DNA of 64,000 nucleotides from Daldinia sp. FL1419 (GCA_025201765.1 MU623342.1:186001-250000), one strand, 5' to 3'. Shown: positions 1 to 11,886, counted from the first letter of the stretch. Made by a program: numbers and translations. Notes: generated from the letters alone by a model not told the origin.

Positions 1-1497
1 GGTTCGTTAAAGTGCACTCGGAGTACTGCTCGACAATATCAATCCAGAAAGCGATTGCTTCATTGTTCATCTTCCCTGATTCTCTGTGACGACCCAGTTT
101 CATTACCTTCCCAAGTTCATTCATAACCGAATCCACCCAAGAATATCCAGCTGGGAAAGTCTCGCTTTGGTCCGTTTCTCGACATTGCCAAAGAATTTGG
201 TCGCTCCCAAAATATAGGACACGGGGAGCAAGTATGCATTCCTGCAAGACCCAACCTCGCCTGTAAAGATATCCTCTTTCGATTTCTTCCGAGCGGATAT
301 AGGCTCTATAGATGTAATGTGGCACCTCCTCATCCTGGAATAAGGCGCATTGTATTATCCCGGGCTCTAGTTTTGTCAGGGCTCTAGCCCGTGCTACATA
401 TAGAACAAAGAACTTGTTCTATATGTAGCTGCCTTTAGCCATAGTTGTAGATAGGTTCCTCGCGGAACAACGAAGTTGTTTCCTTGCTTCTTGGTCCGCC
501 GCGTGACAAGTTTATCTGGATCCCGCGGGCGAGATAGTCCTCTGTCGGGGGCCTCGGACATTACAGCTGCAACATTACACACGGAATTAGAATATACATA
601 TCCCATAGTGGGTGCTTCTGCCTCCCAGTCTTCTTTGGAATCTTGAATGATACAAAGTGCGTCAATCCAAATGTATCGGATGGAGAATCGCCGCGCGACG
701 ACAACGAAATCTCGAAACGTCTGAGGAAGATCCTCGATCGGGTTGCCACGGCGAAGTTCGTCGAAATTCGACTTTGAAAGTTGCAGTGTAGGATTTGGTC
801 CCCATCTATAGCTTAATATCATGTATGGAGCCGACTCCGGGGGATCTCCGTCTTTCGAAACTACGTGAAGCTTCCAACGAGAGTCTCCTCCGTTGCCGAG
901 GTCGATGAGACGGCTCGGGTACCGCGCAGTCCCTGAAAGCGTTCGTAGTTTGCAGAGTCGGTGCGAGGAACAACAGTCTTGAAGCCAATTGTATGCCGTT
1001 GTTAATGAGCTAGCTGACAAGGTGTTTGGCTCAAGGGGAGGAATTGTGAAGAGGTTTCTATATTCTTCGTCTACGTGGGCAGGTTGATCAGTACCTGTCA
1101 GTATGAATGTCATAGACCGTACTTATAACTATTGCCGAATTTAGACGTACTATAAGTTGGGACGAGCTCAAAAAAATGTAGTTGTGTAATATTCGACTGC
1201 TACATCGGATTCTTTGTCTTCGAGCCCAGTGTAGATACACCGAACGCGAAGTGGTATTAGATCACCAAGGATCCTCTCACCCTTTCCACTAAAGAACTGC
1301 ATCGTTAAATCGCTCTTAGAAGGTTTATGGGGGAAGTTATTAATATCCCTCAAAACTGCCGAGCAGATAAAACAATTCTGCTCGGCAGAGCCCTCGAGGT
1401 CCTTGAACTTTACCTTATTTGATTGATCCAGCTTACATGCAGTTGCCTTAGAGAAGGTATGGCGGCATGCTGAGCAAATTGTCGTTGAGTAAGGCAT
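1..1497 (-). pseudogene. HET-domain (heterokaryon incompatibility) gene, frame-broken, 3' end outside window
   Basis: The reading starts at the ATG at 1497 and runs off the left edge, so the C-terminus is missing. The N-terminal part has a Cys-rich segment (CSACRHTF, then NCFICSAVL). The core HET motifs follow in order: MILSYRWG, then YIWIDALCIIQDSKEDW, then GWVLQECILAPRVLYF near 220-290. HET proteins act in the cytoplasm and trigger death of incompatible hyphal fusions. The pieces do not share one frame. A run of seven T on the coding strand (1170-1176) puts a stop just before a good intron donor (GTACGT, about 1150). With six T the exon would join the next through a GTACGT...CTGACAG intron. 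A second frame change falls in a perfect palindrome at 393-429. The family call is firm. Whether the breaks are real or partly sequence errors is open. Confidence 0.8.
393..429. repeat. Perfect 16-bp inverted repeat with 5-nt loop inside the HET gene
   Basis: The arms GCTACATATAGAACAA (393-408) and its exact reverse complement (414-429) flank the loop AGAAC. On the HET coding strand the frame upstream ends in a stop within the distal arm, and the conserved GWVLQE segment resumes in another frame. This fits a fold-back duplication or insertion. Confidence 0.85.
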
Positions 1498-2342
1498 ATT
1501 GACGAAGATTATATTAATGCGAACACTTGGTGGAAGGAAATTTACCTATGCACTGAAAAAAAGGATGCTAAAGTGACTGCCCACACTAGCGACATTTATT
1601 AGAAGATGGATAAGTGTCTCGAGGTTAAACGAACAGGCGCCTAATGCGGGATGGATTGGGCATCGACCTAATACGACGTAAATACTGGTAGATAGGTGAG
1701 TAGGCAGTCAATGTATCGAAGCCTCTTGACGGTAACTACCAATCGAGTTGCATCACCAACCTAGTGACATCACTAAACCAACATAATCGTATGCCGTACT
1801 GTTATAGGATCTATATATCCTTTTATGCTTACTTACCTGATGTGTTTTTACGGCGTAGGGGATCAGAGAACCGGGGCGGAACCAGTGTACGGCCCAACAG
1901 GAGGAAGAAAGCTGTTCCATTGGATCCCTCTTTAGTGTAAAAGACGACGGAACAAATTGAGTGCTTGGTACAGGCGGCACAGATGCTGCGGGCATAGATG
2001 AAATGTCTGGTAGGAACTTATGCATGGATCCATATACGTTGTATCTTATTTGTTGTGGATTACCTTCGACGAGCTGAGAGGCCCCCCACAGTCGGCGACT
2101 TTCCTTATTCGGCGGTCCTTGGCGGCCCTCGAGGCGGTTGTATTAATAACCTCTATGGTATCTTCCATGATGATATTACCATGAAGCATTGGGATCTCTT
2201 AAGAGATACTATCATTATGGGTTGGGGATAGATTCCACCCGGTATAAATCATGCAATATAAAGTATGCTCCGGGCCCGGATATCTTTGCACTGAGCTTAT
2301 GCGCTGACTTTCGCATTCGGAATTTTATATCGTTGCTTTATT
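1498..2342. other. Intergenic, no gene seen
   Basis: This spacer lies between the start of the HET gene and the start of the MFS relic, so it holds the divergent upstream regions of both. Short open frames on both strands show no recognisable domain. Nothing else stands out. Confidence 0.5.
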
Positions 2343-3564
2343 ATGAATATGGAAAACGAAAGCTTAAGAGATAACTCCTTACGGGGTCATCTAAAATCTC
2401 CTTCTAGAGATACTCCCCTATCTAATCATGGCAACGGCAGCCCGTCGGCTACTTTGCCTAGAGGTTGGCGGTTCCGGGCAGTCTTCTCAGCCATCTGCTT
2501 CACGACGCCACTGGCCGCAGTCGAGTCTACCGTAGTTTCAACGGCTCTCCCTTTCATAGCGCGCGAACTGAATGCAGGAGATCTGTACGTCTGGTTTGTC
2601 AATGCGTATTTCCTAACCAGGTACGTTACCCCTATTCATATTGTTAAGCATCGTGTCACCCTTTCTGACTTAGATATCCTTCACCCTTTAGTACGGCGCT
2701 CCTACCACTTATCGGTCAAATGTGCAACCTCTTCGGACGACGATGGATGATGATAGCGGTCGTGAGCCTCTTTTCCCTCGGCAGCGCTGGTATTACACCT
2801 ACGCTTCCTCCGAGTAAACTACAATAGAGAGACATCTATCGTCGAGAGGCTCAAGAAAATCGACTATGCGGGAAACGCTATACTCATTGGAAGCGTCGCT
2901 TCCGTCCTCATTGCTCTTTCATGGGGAGGAACGCGGTACGAATGGAAATCATACCAAATTCTTGTGCCCCTTTTCCTAGGTGTCTTCGGCTTAGTGCTTT
3001 TTCACATATATGAAGGGGCGCCGTGGGTCAGGGACTATCCAACATTACCGGAACGAGTCTTTAAACGTCGTACGCCAGCTGCAGCTTTAATAATCACCTT
3101 CATTAACTTCATTTGCTTATTTTGGGTCTTATACTTTTTACCGATTTACTTTCAACCCGTGCTCGGAATGTCGCCCACCATCTCTGGGCTCGCGCTACTG
3201 CCTACCGCTCCCCTGTCCGTGGTTACCGGGGCTATCGCTGGTGTCGTTTTGACGAAGACCGAGGCACTGATAATCCTAGGCTTCGGTCTCTTCTCACGGT
3301 TCAATCGTAACACATTGACTGCCGAATGGGTTCCCAGAGCCTCAGAGAGATCGTGTCATCGACGTATACACTCGCAGCTTGCAGTTGATTTGGCAGGTCT
3401 CTCTGGCTTTCGCGCTACTGGGATTTCTGCTTTGCTTTCTTGAAAAAGAGATTACGCTAAAGACACATTTAGAGACGGAGTTTGAGCTAGAAGGAAAGAA
3501 GAAGAGCGACGGCTTAGAAGGTGGCTCCGATACACCCGACGCGAATCGGCCTGCTAAAGAATAG
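2343..3564 (+). pseudogene. DHA2-family MFS drug:H+ transporter relic with internal deletions
   Basis: The first exon (2343-2620) encodes a hydrophilic N-terminus and TM1, with the DHA2 signature around AVESTVVSTALPFIARELN. A clean intron (2621-2691) leads into PLIGQMCNLFGRRWMM, the TM2-loop motif of MFS carriers. After LFSLGSAG (about 2790) the sequence jumps, with a frame change, to FLRVNYNRETSIVERLKK. In intact 14-TM carriers that segment lies roughly 110 residues further on, so TM3-TM6 are missing. A short block is also missing at TKTE/ALIILGFGLFS (about 3265). A third deletion joins AEWV (3332) to SLREIVSS (3338), removing the last loop, and the C-terminal QLIWQVSLAFALLGFLLCF reads in another frame. 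Intact family members are plasma-membrane efflux pumps. This copy cannot make one. Deletion sizes are estimated from family knowledge. Confidence 0.82.
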
Positions 3565-4956
3565 CGACCCATCATAAATGACTGCTAACTTGCCTTCCGG
3601 ATTGTTTACTCCGCTCGGGATAGACACGGTCGCGGTCGCGTAGAATTTCCCGTTATATAATTAAGATAAAGGTAGATACTATAGTCTATAGTGGTGTAAT
3701 GCAATCAGAATGCAATAAGGAATTTAAACCCCGCGAAGATAGTCCGTTATATAGATTTTGATATATGATATGTAACAATGTGTGACAGCTTGCTCCGCGT
3801 CCGCGTAATTTCTACCTATCTTTAACGAAAGCGAGAACGAGAGAGAGAGAGAGATACTTATTAGCCACACTATTAATTAAATTGGCATCCTCAATATGAA
3901 GTATCCACCCGTGCGATGAAACCTGTTTGTCGATTTCATCACGATAGTCCACAGTAGAAATTGGGTGAACAAACTTGTAATAACTTGATTATTCAAGGCG
4001 ATCTCTGCTCAAGAATCGAGTCCCTCGCAGTAGTTATTTATCAAACCAGTATATACGTTGATAACTCTATTGCAATCGTATAGTCTTATAGCTTATAAGT
4101 GGATAGAATGGCGTTTATAGTCCTCATGCGAACGTGACTGAAGATCACAGTCGATTCGTTCTCAATAACAAATCAGCTTCTATTCGGTGTCCATTCTCGT
4201 TCGATCACGATACTCTTTCGTATCTAGCTCGTTTGTAGCTGAATAAAATGTTGAATCGTTTTACCTGCGGGCGTAACCCTTTCATAGGTACGTATCATTC
4301 TAGGCTAGGTACCATTTATTTACTCACGTTACAACTTACGAGGCAAGCAATAGTAATTCCACTATAAAAAAGTCCGAATTTAAAGAGATGAGCTGCATGC
4401 ATAATTCAATCTGGGCGGAGTTATTCCCTATACTTTTTTTTGGAAAACGGATTCAACCAACATTGCAAGCTATTTAGAATCGAGACAACAATAACAGCAA
4501 GAATTAAGTGTTAGCAGCACGGTATAACAGCACAGTCTTTGTCACTGTCCTCGGTTTAGATACAAAGTACCTGTAAAAGGGGCCAGCGCCTCGGCTCTTT
4601 TGTCTCAACACTGCAATACAACGTACAAGGGGTCGAACATACCTGGGTTGCCTAGGTAGCATAGCCACAAACTTATAAAACTATCACAGCCCAATAACAG
4701 ACCTCATCTGAAATAGGACTGGTCAACAACGCAATATGATCGCATTATAGCTTCCAACTAGTGAATATCGGGTATGCGGCACGGCGTAGCTGTTGGTAAC
4801 CTCCACAACGATACGTAAGCTGAAGCCGGAGTTGATGAGCTGAAAATGGAGTTGCAAATTGATATATGAAGCGAGTCACATCCATTTCATATTAACTGCT
4901 GTGTGAGTCTGCCCACCATCACCTTTCCATTGGTCTCGGATCTCACTAATAGCGCC
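3565..4956. other. AT-rich intergenic stretch
   Basis: No coding segment is recognised. It contains a (GA)8 microsatellite at 3839-3854 and many short A/T tracts. It separates the decayed HET/MFS block from the FAD oxidoreductase and includes that gene's promoter. No transposase or terminal repeats were seen. Confidence 0.5.
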
Positions 4957-6964
4957 ATGGCAGCTTCACTGAGGCTTCTCGCCCTCACCTCTCTCCTCGC
5001 CTACAGCAACGCCTTTTCGGGGCAGCCAAGAGCCACCGCCGGACAGTATCCGGTAGCAAAATGCAAGGCCGCTCCCGGCTCTCTCACGTGGCCCTCCGCC
5101 GATACGTGGGCCAATTTCAACCAATCCGTCGGGGGAAGACTTATCCACGCGGTCCCCCCAGGAGCTGTCTGCCATCCCGGACAGCCCACTTACAACGCCG
5201 AGCAGTGCGCAACCGTCGCTCAGGCATGGCACCATTACAACTTTTCCGAGGAGGACCCAATCTCAAACATGTGGAACCAGTACAATAACGACACCTGCCT
5301 TCCTGATGCGGCTGCTCCGTGCAGTCACAACGGGTATCCCGCGTACGTCGTGAACGCAACGAACGCCCAAGATATCAAGTTGAGTATAGACTTTGGTAAG
5401 TTCCCCCGAAACTGAGCGAGCCCTTGTGACGGAATCGACCGTCTAACACCGCACTGTAGCACGCACGCACAATGTCAGGGTAATAGTAAAAAGCACCGGC
5501 CACGACTACCAAGGCAGGTCACAAGCTCCGGGAGCCCTCTCGATATGGACTCACCACATGCAGAGCTTGGAGACGCATACGTCATTCCGGCCACAAGGGT
5601 GCGACTTCACCATCAACACCACGGCTGCAACGGTGGGACCTGCGTCTCAGCTTGGAAGCGTATACGAGGAGCTCGGTAAGATAGGCCAGATCATAGTTGG
5701 CGGCACCGCCAGATCTGTCAGTGTTGGTGGGTACCTAACCGGTGGTGGACACTCCGTCCTTGCTCCTCGATACGGACTTGGTGCAGACCAGATCCTGCAG
5801 ATGGATGTTGTAACAGCTGCGGGGGACATCATCACGGCGAACGAGTGTCAAAACCAGGACCTCTTCTGGGCTATGCGAGGTGTAAGTTCACCCCTAGTAA
5901 TGATGCCAAGTATCTACCTGTACTAACCCATGTCGCCTACTTTAGGGAGGTGGCTCAACCTTTGGAGTCATGACCTCGGTCACGGTTATCACATACCCTT
6001 CCCCAAAGGTTGTAGCAGCCACAGTGTCCATCTTGGACCCCGAAATCAATTCGCCGAAATTTTCGGAGGTGGCAGGGTATTTGCTCTCGCAGTTCCCCTA
6101 CCTAGACTCCAAGGGTATCTCGGGTTACAGCGTCGTCTCTCCCAACTTCACGTACCCCGACGTCCCGACGACCGGGGCGGGAATGGGCGGCTTCTTCGTT
6201 CTCATGGATACCCAAAACTTAAATGACATGCTTGACGTATGGGCACCGATCATAGAGCACGTCAACAAGACGTGGCCGGAAATAACCCCAGTAGTACTAC
6301 CTCGAGCCTATCCTCAGTTGCAGGATTGGTTGGAGGAGCACTTCGATCAAGGCACTGCAGGCACCGATTCCTGGCTCGGCTCTCACCTTTTAGACGCTGA
6401 AGCCTTGACTGGGAATGCCACCGAAGTGGGCGAGGCATTTCGAGTTTTCGCTGGTGAGGTCTTCCTGGTAGCAGGCCGGGGGGCCAGGGACGCTCAGCCA
6501 AGGGGAGGTAGTAATGCCATAAACCCATCGTTCAGAAGGACTATCGTCCATGCTGGTAAGTTGAATCTATGTCCCTGTGGCATCTAGATCCAGGGCTAAC
6601 ATCATACCTTTCCTTAAGTCACCGGCGTAGACTTCGAACCCCTGAACCAAGCCGCCAAGGAAAAGGCCCTCGATGAAATCAACGCCAAAGTAGAGCCCCT
6701 CAGAAAATTAGCACCTAACATGGGATCTTACATCAACGAGGTACGGTACTTTCATCCCTATAACCAACACAATAGCTAACCAAAAAAAAATTATAGAATA
6801 ATCCCGGAGAGCCAAACTGGCAACGGAGTTTCTGGGGCGACAACTACGACCGCTTACTGAAGATCAAACGCGCAGTAGATCCCAACGATGTCTTCTGGTG
6901 CCACCCCTGCGTAGGCAACGAGCACTGGGAGCAAGTTGGATATCAATTGTGCCGCAAGGATTAA
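4957..6964 (+). CDS. Secreted FAD-linked oxidoreductase (berberine bridge enzyme-like, VAO fold)
   Basis: Five exons (4957-5395, 5460-5881, 5946-6555, 6619-6740, 6797-6964) give 586 aa with every junction in frame. A signal peptide (MAASLRLLALTSLLAYSNA) targets it to secretion, and there are N-glycosylation sequons. The FAD_binding_4 domain begins around residue 120. The covalent-FAD histidine lies in GHDYQGRS (about residue 161), and the second FAD loop is GGTARSVSVGGYLTGGGHS. The C-terminal BBE domain carries SFWGDNYDRLLKIKRAVDP. Family members oxidise alcohols, sugars or alkaloid-type substrates with O2 and release H2O2; the substrate here is not predictable. The cysteine that gives bicovalent flavin in many homologues is absent (TARS), so attachment is probably through His only. 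I chose ATG 4957 because it starts directly at the signal peptide. It ends about 180 bp from the convergent GH3 gene. Confidence 0.92.
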
Positions 6965-7140
6965 CTCGAGAACCGCGATCATTTCGAGATTTAAATTTTT
7001 TTTTTTCGCTTCATAGATTGTATACATACCTCTCAGCTTAATGTATCACTAATGTTAATACACAAAAGCTTTTTTTATTATTTTTTATTTTTTTTTACAA
7101 ATATCTTCCTAGATTAATAGCAACTTACAAATGCCACTCC

Positions 7141-9643
7141 TCACGACCTCTTCGGCGGTAGCTTCTCCAACACAACCTGATCCCCCGTAATCTCAAAATC
7201 CCAGGTAGCGCGATCATCGACGTCCAGCACCAGCGTATACTTCCCCGGCCACAGCGTCAAGCTCCCGTCCTTATCGCTCCGCGATATAGCGCCCAGCTTC
7301 AGATCCAGGGTTCCGGTCCCCGTCTCCCCAGGCTTGATATCGTGGATCCGGGTAAATCCCACCAGGCTCTTGAGCGGGTAGGGCTCGGGGCCGAATTCGC
7401 CTTTTAGGAAGGCGAGGGCGACGTAGTCGGAGGTGGTATTGCCCGTGTTGGATACGGAGATGGGGAGGGATTGGAATGGGGCTAGGTCTGGATAGTTTCC
7501 TGAGGCGACAGGGCCGATGGAAGTGAAAGAGATGTTGGAGGTTAGGTCTGCAATGGAGAATGTGCTGGGGAGGTCGGATGGGAGGGAGATGTTGAAAGTG
7601 GTGTAGTGCAGGCCGTGGCCGAAGGGGAAGACGGGATCTTTGGTGTACCATTTATATGTTCGTCTGCGGTGGTTGTTAGTTGAATTCTTTCCTGAATATC
7701 GCTTTGATAATTTGGTAAAAGGGGCAGCTTACCCAGGATTTCCAGTACCGGATTGCAGGTTCATATCGGTCATCTGAACTTGGTTCACATAGTCCCCGGG
7801 GTACTGCGTCACCGGGAGTCTTCCCGCGGGCGCCACCTCACCGGTCAAGATGCTAACTATTGCCGCGCCACCATCTTGTCCCGGATACCCAGCCCATAGG
7901 AGGGAATCGACGCCAGCTTGTGCCTTTATCTCTGAGCTATCGAGCATAGTGCCCAGCTGCACAACGATAAAAGGCTTGTCCGTATTCGCCGCTGCTAGTT
8001 GTTTGATCAAATTAATCTGCTGTCCTGGCCATGTGATTTGTTCGCGATCGCGATCTTCAGCCTCGATACTGGTATCAATGCCACCAACAAATACGACGGC
8101 GTCTGCGGCCTTGGCTGCGTTTAGTGCCGCAGAGAACCCGGATGTTGAAGACCCTGTAATAGCACATCCTTGAGTATTGGAGGTGTCATAGCCCGCGGCT
8201 TTGAATGCTGAAACGACCGTTGAAATGCTTTGCGCGATTCCGTAGTAGTTGCCCTGCATCTGCGTCGTCGCAGTACCAAGAGGCCCAACCACAGCTACAC
8301 GCTTGATTGATTCCGCTAGGGGTAGTGCGGTCCCGTTGTTTTTCAATAGCACAATACCCTCCTGAGCCGCCCGCAGAGCAAGTGCCTTAGCCTCTGGCTT
8401 CGCTACCGAGTCCCAAGCAAGTTGCCTATACGGTTGTTCTGCCGGCGGATCGAACCAGCCTAATCGCACCATGGACGCATAACGTCGAATTAACGAGCGG
8501 TCAAGGACAGTGTCGTTGAAAAGTTTCGAGTTGTAAGCTGACGGCAAGTTCTGAGGCCAAAATTGGCCGCAGTCAAGATCCGTTCCGGCATTCAAACTCG
8601 CTGCGGCGGCCCCTGCAGCTGAGGAACCGTAGCGATGGTCCGTCCAGACGTTTTGCAGGGCGTCGCAATCGGCTGTGACCCAGCGGTCCTCGCTAGTAAA
8701 CCCGTATAACCCGCGCAGTACATCCTCCAGTAACCAGGGATCTGCACAGGTCGGCACGCCGTTAACTGCATTATAACTGCACATGGCCGACTGAGCGTTT
8801 GCATCGCGCACGCAAGCCCGGAACGGAGCGAGATAGTAATCCTGCAAATCCTGGCTAGTAATCTTGGCATCGAAGGCATATCGCCTATTCCCTTTCCAAT
8901 TCTCCATATCGTACCCAGCGTAGTGTTTGCACGTAGCCGCAAGCTTATAATACGGATCCCCATGCAGACCTCCCTGAAGCCCCGGTATCAACTGCATCAC
9001 ATACTGGCTCATATGATACGGATCCTCCGACGGGACTTCCTGTCCGCGGCCCCAACGCGGGTCGCGGAACGGGTTGATATTAGGAGTCCAGAAGTTCAAA
9101 CCGCATCGGCCGGCATTACTAAATGCGCGGGCCTCGGTACTCGTGGTCTCGGCTACGGACCGGATTAGCGGCATATCGAAAGCTGCGCCCATGGTAATGG
9201 GCTGCGGGAACGACGTTGCGTAGCTGAAGTTGCCCGAGTTGGCGAATTGGACACCACGAGAGCGGGCAACGCCGTGGAGAGCTTCGTTCCACCACTCGTA
9301 GGAGGGAACGCCTAGACGGGAGACGCCGGGGGAGTTGTCCCAGGAGTTGGAGATTTTCTCATCGTGGCTGAATTCGGCTATGAGCTAGGGAGATACATGA
9401 ATAAATGATATTTAGTTATTCGAGAGGGGTGGTGGCTTACCGCAGTCGCTCTGGACCACGGGTCGAGTGTGGTGTTGCATACTTGGTTGGACGCAAGCTG
9501 TAAATCTGTGAGCAACTCGTGATGGCCATGCCAGCAGCTTCTAATGCACTTACAGGTCCGGATTGACAGTTGGGAAACTCTCTAGCGATTACGCTTTTCA
9601 CGGTCAAGAGCGTAATAACGCCCGCTGCCACTCTATAAGCCAT
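7141..9643 (-). CDS. GH3 beta-xylosidase, secreted
   Basis: Four exons on the minus strand (9643-9554, 9497-9441, 9384-7733, 7663-7141) give 773 aa, all in frame. The signal peptide MAYRVAAGVITLLTVKSVIA is followed by CQSGP and LASNQVCNTTLDPWSRA, the usual fungal GH3 xylosidase N-terminus. The substrate loops ALHGVARSRGVQF and GLNFWTPNINPFRDPRWGRG are present. The nucleophile Asp lies in WVTADCDAL, about residue 288. The central alpha/beta sandwich (GIVLLKNNGTALPL onward) and the C-terminal fibronectin-III-like domain follow. The enzyme removes xylose from the non-reducing ends of xylo-oligosaccharides, so it acts in extracellular hemicellulose breakdown. Length and motifs match fungal Bxl/XlnD enzymes. 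Arabinofuranosidase side activity is possible. It converges on the FAD oxidoreductase, and I see no sign that they share an operon-like function. Confidence 0.95.
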
Positions 9644-10774
9644 TGTTACTCAAGAGCGAGTTGTTTCCGTAATAGCCAGAGCCATGACACTCAATCCGGG
9701 GTCTACTCACGTGGCTATATATGGTCTACCGGTATGATTGTCTGGGGAATCTAGATCATCACGGTTAAGACGGGAAATGTGTAATACGACCCCAATATGC
9801 GGACGAGATGAACATTGCGGGGAGAAGCTGTTTCTGTCGTCGAAGACATTGGGGTAAATAGGAGAAGCAACGAATCTAGTTTTCACAATTTTAGCCTGAA
9901 GAGTGTATGTCGATACAACTACCGAGGTAAGGTAGAAGGCTGAGTTTAGATGTAGTATAGCTGAGGACATATACTACATCCTACGATATGGGTGTCTATG
10001 CTTCAAATAGTGTGTAAGGCAGAGAGTCCCGAGATTACACACTACCCCCCTTTTTTTCTAACTGTATACCCTGAGTACCCTAATACTTACTAACCGGTCA
10101 ACCCAGTCCAAACCACCCCATCCAGAAACACACCAGATCCAATTTCAAGAAGTCTAATTTTTAAAGGAATTATACTATATACCTAGGTAGGTAGGAAAGT
10201 ATGTACTTCACGCAACAGGGCACAGAAAATGGTTTAGCGTAATGATATCCTTCGAGTTTCGTGTCTTTCGTAAAATAGAATGTCAATTATCTGATACTCG
10301 AGACATAACAGGTATAAGTCGCCGATGGCATCCTTAGCAATCATACGTCAGAATAAACATTGTCTTCCCGTCAAGTCTTCCTTGGCGCTTAACGCTAGAA
10401 AATCTCAACGACGAGTCCCACAATGGCGCTTGACGTCATTCACATGGATCCATCAGAGTCGTTCTCTTTACTCCCAATTGAGAAGACCCAATGCAGGTAC
10501 AAGCGATCGAAAGCCAAGCCATGAGGTCAGATATGGGGATATTCGGGTCTTATATGACGTCCAATCCATCATCGATTGAAAATAAGAAAATTTTGTTATC
10601 TTATTAGTTTGACTAGGTTTCTATAAGATTCTTCAAGACGTCGACGTTGCCTACCTATTGTTGAAATGATATATTAATAAATCTTGCCCAATCCCAAATT
10701 TCTCCCTCTTGCCTCTTACCTCTTACCTCTTACCTCTTACGAAACAGTTGCTTATACGAACTCACCTTACAAAC
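9644..10774. other. Intergenic promoter region, divergent GH3 and SMP-repeat genes
   Basis: No coding segment is recognised. It includes a TACCTAGGTAGGTAGG block at 10180-10195. A 7-bp tandem repeat (CCTCTTA, four copies, 10712-10739) ends 35 bp before the SMP-repeat ATG, giving a pyrimidine-rich core promoter or 5' UTR. Nothing else is clear. Confidence 0.55.
10712..10739 (+). repeat. CCTCTTA x4 pyrimidine tandem repeat upstream of SMP-repeat gene
   Basis: Four exact 7-bp units lie just upstream of the start codon. CT-rich tracts are common near transcription starts of highly expressed fungal genes. A role here is inferred only from position. Confidence 0.7.
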
Positions 10775-11444
10775 ATGTCTCGATCCGTAATCGCCAACTT
10801 CTTCAAACTATCGAACGTCGGCTCGCGTGTCGCAATTTCGAGACCAACTGTTCCACATACATCCATCGTGGCTAACAGCAGAACTCTCAACTCTCAGTCC
10901 ATCTCTGAAATCACAGCCAAGGAGAAGGAACTTACAGGTCAAGACCGGCCTATAGCAGGTGGCCCAGCGGCTCAAGCACAGAAACACGCCAACGAGCCTC
11001 TTTCCTCCGATGTTGTTTCCGACGTCGCGCAAGGAGAGAAGAAAGTAACAGGTCGCGATGCTCCCGTGTCCGGCGGCCCGGCGGCTCTCGCTCAAAGCAT
11101 TGCCTCCTCCGTAAGTCCCCGCCTAGCCTTCGGCCACACAAGTATAATTCATCACTAACCAGACTTCCTTGCTAAAGACGGCCAACCCCGTCCCACAACA
11201 CACGGGCAAGCTTGACTCGCAGACTATCTCAGCCATCAATAATGCAGAGAAAGAGTTAACGGGCCAAGATGAGCCCGTGAGAGGCGGACCAACGGCTCAG
11301 GCCCAGAGCCACGCTAACGAGCCCATTAACAGCCAAAATCTCCACGATATCACTGAAGGAGAGAAAACTATTACCGGCGGCCAGCCGGTTAAGGGCGGAC
11401 CCACTGCCACTGCACAGAGCGAGCTCAGTAAGAGCCGATCTTAA
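10775..11444 (+). CDS. SMP-type (seed maturation/LEA-like) repeat protein, four units
   Basis: Two exons (10775-11110, 11163-11444) give 205 aa. After a basic N-terminus (MSRSVIANFFKLSNVGSRVA, possibly mitochondrial) come four related units of roughly 40-45 residues. Each has the pattern I..AEKELTGQD.PV.GGP.AQAQ.HANEP: two units in exon 1 and two in exon 2. This matches the SMP domain, first described in plant seed maturation proteins and also present in fungal proteins associated with stress, conidia or dormancy. The composition is hydrophilic, Gly/Ala/Gln-rich and without Cys, as expected for a desiccation- or stress-protective protein. The intron falls exactly between unit pairs, which suggests growth by duplication of a two-unit block. 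The ATG at 10775 is chosen because the upstream open frame lies in the CT-rich promoter repeat. Domain family is likely; physiological role is inferred. Confidence 0.85.
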
Positions 11445-11886
11445 AGTTGCAAAGATGTATCATAGGAGATGATGGCTGGTACCTAATTAGCCTAGGACAG
11501 CTGGGCAGCTTGTAGGATAAGGAGATCTAAGGGTCCGCGGTCGGATTCTTAACGGTTGGATGACTGGCTTGGGAAAATGGCAGGTCTAAAAAGGGGACCT
11601 ACGTATTATGACCTTATGACCTGTATAACTAGCTTGACGCCACGTCTTCAGCTGGATTATATGTACAAAATTCAATTGATGCGATATTGCCTCTACTACA
11701 ACTCGAGTGTGTTAAGTTGACTGATGAATTAGTCCGTAATGAAGTGCCACGAGACCATTAGATCTTAGGAGAGCGAAAACCATCTCAACGTATTCCATAT
11801 TTCATCAATAAATTAGTATTACTCAATTTTCGGTATCATGCAAAGCCACTTGCTCCCATAACGTATTCCCAAGTCACCTTATTCCC
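11445..11886. other. Intergenic, convergent 3' regions
   Basis: This is the 3' flank of the SMP-repeat gene and of the convergent membrane protein gene. No coding segment or structured repeat was seen. Confidence 0.5.

Noticed and set aside
2343..6964. Secondary-metabolite cluster (MFS plus FAD oxidase)
   Set aside because: No PKS, NRPS, terpene synthase or cluster regulator lies nearby, and the MFS gene is dead.
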